Of a stretch of 29,703 bases of DNA, positions 16,240-23,608 are shown piece by piece. The translations under genes were made by a program, and so were the position numbers. Under the pieces are notes generated by a model. The model ran no database searches. It had not been told where the DNA came from and saw nothing but the letters and a program-made list of their open reading frames with translations. The number at the start of each line of letters is the position of its first letter. The stretch's first letter is position 1. Origin of the DNA: Ancylobacter novellus (lineage in GTDB: Bacteria; Pseudomonadota; Alphaproteobacteria; Rhizobiales; Xanthobacteraceae); assembly GCA_003241485.1 (NCBI GenBank), contig QFQD01000079.1:1-29703 (forward strand), in the 5' to 3' direction.

Positions 16240-17877
16240 TCACGGCTTCACGAAGATCGCGTCGTAATTGATGACGCGGGTCGGATCGACATAGATGTTC
16301 GGCGCGCCGCCCATCCGCTTCGACTTCGCCACCACGCGACGCTCGTTGAACACCGGGATCCACGGGGCGTCGGCCATCACGTCGATGAAGATCTTCTTCC
16401 ACGCCTCGACGCGCTCGGCGGACTTTGACGGGTCGGACATGGAATCGGCCGCGACGGCGCGCTTCTGAAGCGCTTCGTTGCAGTACCAGGACCAGTTCCA
16501 GCCGCCCTGCACGGCGCCGGCGCAGCCGAGGATCGGGCCGTAGAAGTTCGACGGATCCGGGAAGTCCGCGATCCAGGCCATGCCGCCGGACCAGATCATC
16601 GGGGCCTCGCCTTCCGTTCCGCCGGCGGCGATGACGTTGGACTGCGCGAGCGCCTTGATCTCCGCCTTCACGCCGATGGCCGCCAGATCCTGCTGGATCG
16701 CCTGGGCGATGCGCGGCTGCGGGTCGGTGTTGGTGGAGTAAAGCACGGTGGAGAAGCCGTCGGGATAGCCGGCCTCCTTCAGCAGCGCCTTCGCCTTGGC
16801 GACGTCATAGGCGTAGCCCTTGTAGCTGGTGTCGTAGCCCGGCATCAGCGGCGGCAGGGGCTGATTGGCCGGGGTGGCGCGCCCGTTGACGATGCGGACG
16901 ATGCGGTCCTTGTTGATGGCCATGTTCAGGGCCTGGCGCACCTTCACATTGTCGAACGGCTTGATCTTGGTGTTCAGCGTGACATAGCCGGTGTGCAGCT
17001 GCTCGCCGTCGACGATCAGGTCCTTGGCGTCGGGCGCCTTGGTCATCTCCAGGAACTTCGCCGGAGGCACGCCGTCACCCGCGATGTCGACCTCACCCTT
17101 CTGCAGGCGCAGCAGGGCGACGAGCGGCTCCTGGCCGATCTCGATGGAGAAGCTGTCGATGTGGGGTACGCCCTTGACGAAATAGTTGGGGTTGCGCGCA
17201 AAGACGAGCTTCTGGCCGATCACCCATTCCTTCAGCACGAAGGTGCCCGAGCCCACCGGCTTCTTGCCGAAATCGCCCGCGGCGGCCTCGACGGCCTCCT
17301 TCGGCACGATGGAGGCGAAGTTGATGGCGAGCACGTGCAGGAAGGTCGCGTCCGGGCGCGAGAGCTTGAACACCACCGTCTCGGCGTCCGGCGTCTCGAT
17401 GCCCGCAAGGCCCGTCGCCTTGCCGGCGGAGAAGTCGTCGAAGCCGGCAATGGCGCCGAAGAAGCCGGCGCCGGGGCCCTGCGTCTTCGGGTCGACGGCG
17501 CGCTCAATCGAGTACTTCACGTCGGCGGGCACGACCTCGCGGCCATTGGAGAACTTGACGCCCTTGCGCAGCTTGAAGGTGTAGGTCAGCCCGTCCGGCG
17601 AGACGTTGAAGCTCTCCGCCAGCGAGGGCACGAGATCGGGCGTGCCGGGCGTGTAGTCCATCAGCCGGGAGAACAGGCTCTTGATGATCGACCAGTTCTG
17701 CCAGTCGTAACCGATGGCAGGGTCGAGCGTGGCGATGTCGTCCTTGTAGGTGACGATGATGTCGCCGCCTTGGGTCTGGGCCGCGGCAGGCATGGTCGCG
17801 CCTATGGTCAGCGCGGCGGCCGGAGCGAAGGCGATGGCGGCTGCGAGCGCCGTCGATCGCAGCAAGGTCTTCAGCAT
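16240..17877 (-). CDS. Peptide/amide ABC transporter solute-binding protein (SBP_bac_5)
   Basis: Periplasmic receptor that delivers substrate to the two permeases. The 545-residue protein has a Sec signal peptide (about 1-33, cleavage predicted after MPAAA). The family 5 fold follows: DIATLDPAIGYDWQNWSIIKSL, LVPSLAESFNVSPDGLTYTF, LRKGVKFSNGREVVPADVKYS, then NPNYFVKGVPHIDSFSIEI, FDNVKVRQALNMAINKDRIV and LLKEAGYPDGF. This is the DppA/OppA/NikA class. Together with AmiC and formamidase the likely cargo is an amide or short amidated compound, which is an inference from context. The frame is open far upstream through the permease genes, but the signal peptide fixes the start at the ATG ending at 17877. 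A strong stem-loop lies 14 bases after the stop. Confidence 0.93.
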   Translation of the reverse strand: MLKTLLRSTALAAAIAFAPAAALTIGATMPAAAQTQGGDIIVTYKDDIATLDPAIGYDWQNWSIIKSLFSRLMDYTPGTPDLVPSLAESFNVSPDGLTYTFKLRKGVKFSNGREVVPADVKYSIERAVDPKTQGPGAGFFGAIAGFDDFSAGKATGLAGIETPDAETVVFKLSRPDATFLHVLAINFASIVPKEAVEAAAGDFGKKPVGSGTFVLKEWVIGQKLVFARNPNYFVKGVPHIDSFSIEIGQEPLVALLRLQKGEVDIAGDGVPPAKFLEMTKAPDAKDLIVDGEQLHTGYVTLNTKIKPFDNVKVRQALNMAINKDRIVRIVNGRATPANQPLPPLMPGYDTSYKGYAYDVAKAKALLKEAGYPDGFSTVLYSTNTDPQPRIAQAIQQDLAAIGVKAEIKALAQSNVIAAGGTEGEAPMIWSGGMAWIADFPDPSNFYGPILGCAGAVQGGWNWSWYCNEALQKRAVAADSMSDPSKSAERVEAWKKIFIDVMADAPWIPVFNERRVVAKSKRMGGAPNIYVDPTRVINYDAIFVKP

Positions 17878-17924
17878 GGCGTGGAACCCTCTGGTTGTTT
17901 GGTTGAACGCGTCTTGGCAGAGCA

Positions 17925-18845
17925 TCAGGCCGCGCGGATGCGCGGATCGATGAAGGGGGCGATGAGGTCGGCGAGCAGGTTGCCGAGCACGATGGCGAGC
18001 GCGGAGACGAGCGTGACGCCCATGATGATGGGGATGTCGACCTGCTGGATGGCCTGCCAGGCGAGCTGTCCGATGCCGGGCCAGCCGAACACCGCCTCCA
18101 CCACCACCGTGCCCCCCATGAACTGGCCGATATCGATGCCGATCATGGCGATCACCGGCAGCAGCGCGTTCGGCAGGGCATGGCGCAAAACCACACGCCA
18201 CGCCGGCACGCCCTTGGCATGTGCCGTGCGCACATAGTCCTGCGCGAGCACGTCGATCATGGCGGAGCGCACGATGCGCGCGTACCAGCCGGCCCCGAGG
18301 ATGCCGAGCGTCAGCGCGGGCAGCACCAGATGAGCCGGCGTGCCGTAGCCCGACATCGGGAACCAGCCGAGCGTGACCGCGAAGACGTAGAGCAGCAGCA
18401 GACCGACGAGAAACTGTGGGGTCGAGACGCCGACGAAGGACAGCGTCATCACCAGCCGGTCGACCGGTCCGTCCCGCCGCACAGCCGCGATCACGCCGAG
18501 GGTGAGGCCGACGACCACCTCTATGGCGATGCCGGCGGCCATCAGCGTCAGCGTGGCCGGCAGCCGAGCGAAAATGAGCGGCGCCACCGCCGTCTTCTGG
18601 TTGAAGGATCGTCCAAGGTCGCCCTGCAGCAGTCCGGTCAGATAGTTCCAGAACTGCAGAGGCAGCGGCAGGTCGAGGCCGAGCTGGTGACGGATATTGG
18701 CGACCGTCTGCGGCGTCGCGTTGCGGCCAGCGAGCAGCACCGCCGGGTCGGCCGGCAGCGCATAAAGCAGCACGAAGGTGATGACGGCGACGCCGAGCAG
18801 AATGAGTGCGGCCTGCATCAGGCGGCGCGCGATCAGGAAAGCCAT
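17925..18845 (-). CDS. ABC permease, DppB type
   Basis: First membrane subunit of the peptide-type importer, 306 residues and about six helices. It begins MAFLIARRLMQAALILLGVAV, the usual DppB N-terminal helix. The periplasmic LGLDLPLPLQFWNYLTGLLQ segment follows, then the ATPase-coupling EAA loop YVRTAHAKGVPAWRVVLRHALPNALLPV (in the order typical of the family) and a final helix pair. Its ATG overlaps the TGA of the DppC-type gene by one base (TGATG), so the two are translationally coupled. The 47-base gap to the binding-protein gene holds only a leader. Confidence 0.95.
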   Translation of the reverse strand: MAFLIARRLMQAALILLGVAVITFVLLYALPADPAVLLAGRNATPQTVANIRHQLGLDLPLPLQFWNYLTGLLQGDLGRSFNQKTAVAPLIFARLPATLTLMAAGIAIEVVVGLTLGVIAAVRRDGPVDRLVMTLSFVGVSTPQFLVGLLLLYVFAVTLGWFPMSGYGTPAHLVLPALTLGILGAGWYARIVRSAMIDVLAQDYVRTAHAKGVPAWRVVLRHALPNALLPVIAMIGIDIGQFMGGTVVVEAVFGWPGIGQLAWQAIQQVDIPIIMGVTLVSALAIVLGNLLADLIAPFIDPRIRAA

Positions 18846-19702
18846 CAGTCCCTCCCGCGCTGCGTCGGGTCGAGGCGGTCGCGCAGTGCGTCGCCGACGA
18901 GGTTGAAGGCGAGCGCAGTCGCCAGGATCGCCGCGCCGGGAAAGAACACCAGCCACGGTGCCGACTGGAAATAGCTCTGGCTCTCGAAGACGATGTTGCC
19001 CCAGGAGGGCTCGGGCGGCTGCACGCCGATGCCGAGGAAGGACAGCGTGGCCTCCAGCAGCACCGTGGTGGCGATGCCGAGCGTGCCCCAGACGATGGCG
19101 GTCGGCACGAGATGCGGCAGGATGTGCAGCGCGAGAATGCGCACATTGCCCGCCCCCATGGCGCGCTCGGCGAGGATGAAGTCCCGCTCGGCCAGCGAGC
19201 GTGTCTCGGTGTAGCCGATGCGCGCGACCTGCACCCAGTTCACCATGGCGATCACCATGGCGACGATCCACAGGCTCGGCTTCAGCAGCGCCGCCAGCAC
19301 GATGGCGAGAAGTAGCGCGGGAAAGGCGGTCATCAGGTCGGTGAAGCGCATCAGCACGCTGCCGAACAGGCCGGAGAAATAGCCGGCGAGCACGCCCACG
19401 GCAAGGCCGATCATGACCGCCGTGCCGTTGGCGACCAGTCCGATCAGCAGCGAGGTCCGCGCGCCGTATATCAGACGGGAGAGCAGGTCGCGGCCGAGCG
19501 TGTCGGTGCCCAGCAGGAATTGCGCCGAGGGCGGCAGCGGGGCGCCGTCCAGCGACAGCCCATCGAAGATCTGATCGTCCGGCGCATAGGGCGCCAGCAG
19601 AGGCGCGAGAAGCGCGCAGGCGACGACGCCTGCGATCACGGTGAGGGCGAGCGCAAGGACGGGACGCCGCAGCAGGCCCAGAATAACGGAACGACCGGAC
19701 AT
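18845..19702 (-). CDS. ABC permease, DppC type
   Basis: Second membrane subunit of the importer, 285 residues. It shows the DppC-type N-terminal helix, then LLAPYAPDDQ and GTDTLGRDLLSRLIYGAR. The coupling loop is RAMGAGNVRILALHILPHLVP, followed by ATLSFLGIGVQPPEPSWG, all diagnostic of the family. The order DppC before DppB is reversed relative to many dpp operons. It is joined by TGATG overlaps to the ANTAR gene upstream and the DppB-type gene downstream, so regulator and transporter form one tightly coupled unit. Confidence 0.95.
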   Translation of the reverse strand: MSGRSVILGLLRRPVLALALTVIAGVVACALLAPLLAPYAPDDQIFDGLSLDGAPLPPSAQFLLGTDTLGRDLLSRLIYGARTSLLIGLVANGTAVMIGLAVGVLAGYFSGLFGSVLMRFTDLMTAFPALLLAIVLAALLKPSLWIVAMVIAMVNWVQVARIGYTETRSLAERDFILAERAMGAGNVRILALHILPHLVPTAIVWGTLGIATTVLLEATLSFLGIGVQPPEPSWGNIVFESQSYFQSAPWLVFFPGAAILATALAFNLVGDALRDRLDPTQRGRD

Positions 19703-20283
19703 CAGCCGACCTCTGGAAGGGTGTGCTGACGCGCGAGCACCATCGCCGCGGCCTGTTCGAGCGTCATGCGTCGGCGCATGGCGAAGTCGCGCAGCAGGCG
19801 ATAGGCCGCGTCCTCATCCCCCTGCTGGGCGAGCGCGATCGCCTCGACGGCCTTGGCGACGATGGCGCGCAGCCGCACCCGCTCGCCCAGCGCCTCGATT
19901 CTCTGCTCCGCGGCACGCCGCTCGCCAAACGCATGCAGGGCGAGCACCAGCGCGGGATAGACCGCCGCCGCGGCCACCGGCTTGGCGATGATCGCGCCCG
20001 CGCCCTGGTCGATTGCCCAGGCGATCCGGCCTGGTGCCTCGGAGCCAAGCAGCGCGACGACGGGCGTGGTGGCTGGCGCGCCGGGGCTCCAGGGGAGCAG
20101 CCCGCTCCAGCCCTGATCGGCATCGACCAGCACGATGTCCGGCGCTTCGCCGGGGCTCATCGGCGCCCAGCGCTGTTCGACCTCAAGGCCGATCAGCCGC
20201 AACTGGCGGTCCAGCCGTGCGATGGCCTCATCGGGACGATGAAGCACGAGGGCGCGGCGGCCAACGAAGTTCGGTGTTCTCAT
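19702..20283 (-). CDS. amiR: ANTAR-domain antiterminator, AmiR-like
   Basis: Predicted RNA-binding transcription antiterminator, 193 residues. The N-terminal half is a degenerate response-regulator fold: VLVDADQGW at about 51-59 and the strand VVALLGSEAP, without a convincing phospho-acceptor context, as in AmiR. A coiled-coil linker (ERRAAEQRIEALGERVRLRA) leads to the C-terminal ANTAR domain (about 133-190, with AVEAIALAQQGDEDAAYRLL and TLEQAAAMVLARQ). In Pseudomonas, AmiR is held inactive by AmiC until an amide binds, then prevents termination in the target leader. Its ATG overlaps the amiC stop (ATGA), the same amiC-amiR order as in the known system. The gene symbol is by analogy. Confidence 0.88.
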   Translation of the reverse strand: MRTPNFVGRRALVLHRPDEAIARLDRQLRLIGLEVEQRWAPMSPGEAPDIVLVDADQGWSGLLPWSPGAPATTPVVALLGSEAPGRIAWAIDQGAGAIIAKPVAAAAVYPALVLALHAFGERRAAEQRIEALGERVRLRAIVAKAVEAIALAQQGDEDAAYRLLRDFAMRRRMTLEQAAAMVLARQHTLPEVG

Positions 20284-21413
20284 GACACCACCCTCAGATG
20301 CGCCGCGCGTGCCGCGCGCAGGCCGGTGAGATAGGGGTCGGCGACGATGGGCGGGCGCGACGCGATCACGTCGAAGCCTCCATGGTCGTTGATGCGCCCA
20401 AGATGGAAGGGCAGGGTGGCGTGATTGGTCTGCGGATCGATCCGCAGCGGCCCCTGCACCGTCTGGTGCACCGGGCCGCAGACCGCGCGGCGCACGGCCG
20501 AGGGTTCGTCCGTGCCGGCGGCGTGGATCGATTCCGCGCAGAGCCGTACCGCCGCATAGGCACCGGAGAAGAACGAGGAGAAGCGCCGGTCAGCGCCATA
20601 GCGCGTCATGGCGAGGGCCTTGAACGCCCGGTTCTCCGGCGTATCGAGACTGTCGAAGTAGCAGGCCGTGGCGAGCTGGCCGGTCGCCGCGCCGCCCTCG
20701 ATCTCGCCCAGCTCGCACTCGGTCAGGTCGCAGCTCACCACCGGGCAGACCTCCGGCCGGAAGGCGGGGTCCTGCCGCGCCAGTTCGTGCATGGCGGCGA
20801 GGAACGCGTAGCTCGAAGGACCGATAAGGTTGTTGAGAATGAAGGACGGTCGCTGTGCCCGGATTTCGGCGATCAGCCGGCGAATGTCGGTTTCCTCGAT
20901 CGGCAGGAAGCGCTCGCCGACCACCTCGCCACCGCTGGACAGCAGCAGTTCGCGAGCCAGCCGGTTCATCTCCCATCCCCACACATAGTTCGCGCCGAGC
21001 AGGAATACGCGCCGCCCATGACGTGGGATCAGGTGCTCGAACAGCGGCAGCAGATGCTGGTTCGGACAGGCACCGGTGTAGATGATGTTCTCGTTCGCCT
21101 CGAACCCCTCATAGGGGCAGATATACCAGAGCAGGGCGTCGTGCTTCTCGATCAGCGGCGTCACATCCTTGCGCGCGGCCGACAACGCGGTTCCGACGAT
21201 GTGGCGGCAGCCTTTGTCGCGCAGCAATTCGCGGGCGAGGGTGACGTAGCGGCTGGCTTCGCCTTCTGGATCGGCAATGACCAATTCGACCGGCACGCCC
21301 TCGCGGGCCAGCCGCTCCGCCGCCAGTTCCGCGCCATCCCGGCATTCGCGCCCGAAGGCGCCATAAGCGCCGACGGTCGAATAGAGGATGCCGATGCGAA
21401 TGGGCGCGCCCAT
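20280..21413 (-). CDS. amiC: Amide-sensing protein AmiC (periplasmic-binding fold, cytosolic)
   Basis: Ligand sensor of the AmiC type that sequesters the ANTAR regulator until an amide binds. The 377-residue protein is close to the family's length. It has the type I periplasmic-binding fold without a signal peptide: IRIGILYSTVGAYGAFG at 5-21, CRHIVGTALSAARKDVTPLIEKH, LLWYICPYEGFE and YTGACPNQ at 112-119. The last two are specific to AmiC-like proteins. The start is the ATG ending at 21413, with GGGAG six bases upstream. The frame remains open for 22 codons more, but that part encodes the leader terminator region and is not protein-like. First gene of the operon, just below the attenuator-like leader; its stop overlaps the ANTAR gene start by four bases. 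Confidence 0.9.
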   Translation of the reverse strand: MGAPIRIGILYSTVGAYGAFGRECRDGAELAAERLAREGVPVELVIADPEGEASRYVTLARELLRDKGCRHIVGTALSAARKDVTPLIEKHDALLWYICPYEGFEANENIIYTGACPNQHLLPLFEHLIPRHGRRVFLLGANYVWGWEMNRLARELLLSSGGEVVGERFLPIEETDIRRLIAEIRAQRPSFILNNLIGPSSYAFLAAMHELARQDPAFRPEVCPVVSCDLTECELGEIEGGAATGQLATACYFDSLDTPENRAFKALAMTRYGADRRFSSFFSGAYAAVRLCAESIHAAGTDEPSAVRRAVCGPVHQTVQGPLRIDPQTNHATLPFHLGRINDHGGFDVIASRPPIVADPYLTGLRAARAAHLRVVS

Positions 21414-21443
21414 CTCAACTCCCGAATGCCAGAAGCGCCGGCC

Positions 21444-21489
21444 AAAACGCAAAAAGCCCCACGAAACCACCGCCACCATCTGTGTGGGG
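21444..21489 (-). terminator. Intrinsic terminator in the amiC leader
   Basis: Read on the - strand: CCCCAC (21489-21484), a 21-base loop, GTGGGG (21462-21457), then CTTTTTGCGTTTT. The six-base GC-rich stem followed by a T-rich tract is a classical intrinsic terminator. It ends about 30 bases before the amiC start codon, so it must be read through for the operon to be expressed. That fits control by the ANTAR protein encoded second in the operon. Confidence 0.65.
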
Positions 21490-21511
21490 GTCTCGCAGGG
21501 CGCTGTTGCCC
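21473..21511 (-). promoter_or_regulatory. Candidate ANTAR-type twin hairpins (antiterminator)
   Basis: Two small hairpins precede the terminator. The first (21511-21498) is GGGC, loop AACAGC, GCCC. The second (21487-21473) is CCAC, loop ACAGATG, GTGG. The second uses the same CCAC bases as the terminator's 5' arm, so the two folds exclude each other. Known ANTAR targets are paired hairpins with six-base loops carrying A at position 1 and G at 4. The second loop fits if one G is bulged; the first has A at 1 but G at 5. This is suggestive and not a clean match. Confidence 0.4.
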
Positions 21512-21546
21512 AAGGCCTCTGCAGCCAATGTGATCTTATCGAAGCA

Positions 21547-21567
21547 TGCCTACAGGATAGGCAGGCA
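21547..21567 (-). other. Hairpin at the 5' end of the amiC leader
   Basis: TGCCTGC, loop CTATCCT, GTAGGCA on the - strand: a seven-pair stem with one G-T wobble. It begins at about the predicted transcript start, so it would cap the leader RNA and could protect it from decay. It does not match ANTAR loop rules. Confidence 0.35.
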
Positions 21568-21569
21568 CT

Positions 21570-21597
21570 ACATTATTGGCTGGGTGGCCGATGTCAA
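21570..21597 (-). promoter_or_regulatory. Candidate promoter of the amide operon
   Basis: On the - strand: perfect -35 TTGACA (21597-21592), 16-base spacer, -10 TAATGT (21575-21570). The predicted start near 21563 gives a leader of about 150 bases that contains the hairpins and the terminator described above. I found no sigma54-type element, so direct NtrC control is not indicated. Confidence 0.5.
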
Positions 21598-21796
21598 TGC
21601 CGTGCCTTGCGCGATGAGGAAAGGCCGGCCGCTCCGCCACTCGCTCCGTACCTTCATTGCCAGTAACGTCCATCGCCGGCTGTAGAGAATTCCACGAACA
21701 ATCCGAACGTATGGTGTCGGCACACTTTGGTCGATCTGGCCCTTGCAGTCCCACGCGCTAGTTTCACCTCACACGCAAACAAGCGAGGTCACTCCC

Positions 21797-23530
21797 ATGT
21801 CACGCAACGTCGCCGAACTCATGATCGAAACGCTCACCGAGGCCGGCGTCGAACGGATCTATGGCGTGGTGGGCGACAGCCTGAACGGCATGACGGAAGC
21901 GCTGCGTGGCAGCAAGCAGATCAAATGGGTGCATGTCCGGCACGAGGAAGCTGCGGCGTTTGCTGCGGCCGGCGAGGCGCAGGTGACGGGCAAGCTGGCG
22001 GTTTGCGCCGGCTCCTGCGGGCCGGGAAATCTTCACCTGATTAACGGCCTTTTCGACGCGCAGCGCAGCCGCACGCCCGTGCTGGCAATCGCTGCGCAGA
22101 TTCCCTCCTCGGAGATTGGGGGCGGCTATTTCCAGGAGACGCACCCGCAGAACCTGTTCCGCGAATGCAGCGTCTATTGCGAGATGGTCTCCGATCCCTC
22201 GCAGATGCCCTATGTGCTGGAGAACGCTATCCGCGCGGCGGTCGGCGAGCGCGGTGTCGCGGTCGTGGTGGTGCCAGGCGACGTGGCCCTGCGCGCCGCG
22301 CCGGATCGGGCGGTATCGCCGGCGAGCGGGCTTCTCCCGCCTTCGCCGGTGGTGACGCCCGCGGTGACGCAGGTCGAGGCGCTGGCCAATCTGATGAACG
22401 AGGCCGGGCGGGTGACGCTTTTCTGCGGACGCGGCTGCGCCGGCGCACATCCCGAACTGATGGCGCTGGCCGAGGCGCTCAAGAGCCCGATCGTGCATGC
22501 GCTCGGCGGCAAGGAATATGTCGAGTACGACAACCCCTATGATGTCGGCATGACCGGCTTCATCGGGTACGCGTCCGGCTATGAGGCCATGCACGCCTGC
22601 GACCTGCTGGTGCTGCTCGGCACCGATTTTCCTTACAAGCAGTTCCTGCCGACCGGCATCAAGATCGCTCAGGTCGATATCCGCCCGGCGCAGCTCGGCC
22701 GGCGCTGCAAACTCGATCTCGGCGTGGTGGGTGATGTCCGCGCCACGATCTCGGCCGTTCTGCCCTTGCTCAAGACGAAGAGCGACCGCCACCACCTCGA
22801 CGGCAGCCTCGCGCGCTACACGCGCTCGCGGAAGGGGCTGGACGATCTCGCCGTCGGCACGCCGGGCAACAAGCCGATCCACCCGCAATATCTCGCCAAG
22901 GTGGTCAGTGACCGGGCGGCCGAGGACGCCGCCTTCACCTTCGATGTCGGCACGCCCACGATCTGGGCCGCGCGCTATCTCACGATGAACGGGAAGCGCC
23001 GCCTCGTCGGCTCGCTGGCGCACGGCTCGATGGCCAATGCGATGCCGCAGGCCATTGGCATTCAGGCCGCGCAGCCCAAGCGTCAGGTCATCTCGCTCTC
23101 CGGCGACGGCGGCTTTGCCATGCTGATGGGCGACCTCATCACGCTCGTGCAGGAGAAGCTGCCGGTGAAGGTCGTCATCTTCAACAATGGCGTGCTGGGT
23201 TTTGTGGCGATGGAGATGAAGGCAGCCGGCTTCGTCGGCCTCGGCACCAATCTCGACAATCCCGATTTCGCGGCCATGGCGCGCGCCATGGGCATTCTGG
23301 GTGTGCGGGTGGAGGATCCGGGCGATCTGCCGGGCGCCGTCGATCAGGTGCTGAAGCATGATGGGCCTGCGGTGCTCGATGTGGTGACCGCGACGCAGGA
23401 GCTCTCCATGCCGCCGACCATCGGCATCGAGCAGGCCAAAGGGTTCGGCCTGTGGATGATCCGCGCGGTGATGAGCGGGCGCGGCGACGAGGTGCTCGAC
23501 CTTGCCAAGCAGAACCTTCTGCCGCGCTGA
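21797..23530 (+). CDS. poxB: Thiamine-dependent pyruvate:quinone oxidoreductase (PoxB type)
   Basis: Predicted to decarboxylate pyruvate to acetate and CO2 with electrons passed to the quinone pool; peripheral to the inner membrane. The 577-residue protein has the three-domain ThDP fold. It has an N-terminal Pyr domain (YGVVGDSLNGMTEAL, and HVRHEEAAAFAAAGEA with the catalytic Glu at about 50-51). A central FAD-binding domain follows (VTLFCGRGCAGAHPELMALA), then a C-terminal PP domain with SGDGGFAML near 436 and the ThDP/Mg partner FNNG. The last 30 residues (KGFGLWMIRAVMSGRG onward) resemble the amphipathic membrane-binding tail of E. coli PoxB. The start is the ATG at 21797 with GAGG nine bases upstream. 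Acetolactate synthase-like paralogues are the main alternative. Divergent from the amide operon. Confidence 0.88.
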   Translation: MSRNVAELMIETLTEAGVERIYGVVGDSLNGMTEALRGSKQIKWVHVRHEEAAAFAAAGEAQVTGKLAVCAGSCGPGNLHLINGLFDAQRSRTPVLAIAAQIPSSEIGGGYFQETHPQNLFRECSVYCEMVSDPSQMPYVLENAIRAAVGERGVAVVVVPGDVALRAAPDRAVSPASGLLPPSPVVTPAVTQVEALANLMNEAGRVTLFCGRGCAGAHPELMALAEALKSPIVHALGGKEYVEYDNPYDVGMTGFIGYASGYEAMHACDLLVLLGTDFPYKQFLPTGIKIAQVDIRPAQLGRRCKLDLGVVGDVRATISAVLPLLKTKSDRHHLDGSLARYTRSRKGLDDLAVGTPGNKPIHPQYLAKVVSDRAAEDAAFTFDVGTPTIWAARYLTMNGKRRLVGSLAHGSMANAMPQAIGIQAAQPKRQVISLSGDGGFAMLMGDLITLVQEKLPVKVVIFNNGVLGFVAMEMKAAGFVGLGTNLDNPDFAAMARAMGILGVRVEDPGDLPGAVDQVLKHDGPAVLDVVTATQELSMPPTIGIEQAKGFGLWMIRAVMSGRGDEVLDLAKQNLLPR

Positions 23531-23583
23531 CGGACGCTCGAACCCGCGTCGTCGCTTGACTGGTGAGCGGGTATCAAATTGAG

Positions 23584-23608
23584 TTCTGTCCATGAAAACT
23601 GGACAGAA
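23584..23608 (+). promoter_or_regulatory. Inverted repeat enclosing the SDR start codon
   Basis: A perfect eight-base inverted repeat TTCTGTCC/GGACAGAA with a nine-base centre (ATGAAAACT) that begins with the start codon at 23592-23594. As RNA, the start codon would sit in the loop of a hairpin and the weak ribosome-binding region in its stem. As DNA, it has the form of a dimeric operator. It is at the head of a six-gene coupled operon. Confidence 0.5.

Larger units (their letters stand above)
21414..21796. other. Divergent intergenic region with amiC leader
   Basis: This 383-base gap separates amiC (- strand) from poxB (+ strand). The amiC-proximal half (21414-21600) holds a candidate promoter, three hairpins and an intrinsic terminator, all reading towards amiC. 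In the poxB-proximal half (about 21600-21796) I find only a GAGG ribosome site before the poxB ATG and no convincing promoter or operator. No small gene is supported. Confidence 0.6.

Noticed and set aside
16240..19146. A continuous 968-codon frame that could suggest a permease-binding-protein fusion
   Set aside because: The upstream part is the permease genes read in a wrong frame. A clear signal peptide at the ATG ending at 17877 marks the true start, and both permeases are intact in their own frames.
20298..21533. Long + strand open frame (411 codons)
   Set aside because: It is antisense to amiC, which is well supported by family motifs.
21414..21796. Sigma54/NtrC promoter for the amide operon
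   Set aside because: No GG-N10-GC element of the expected form was found on either strand; a sigma70-like promoter fits better.
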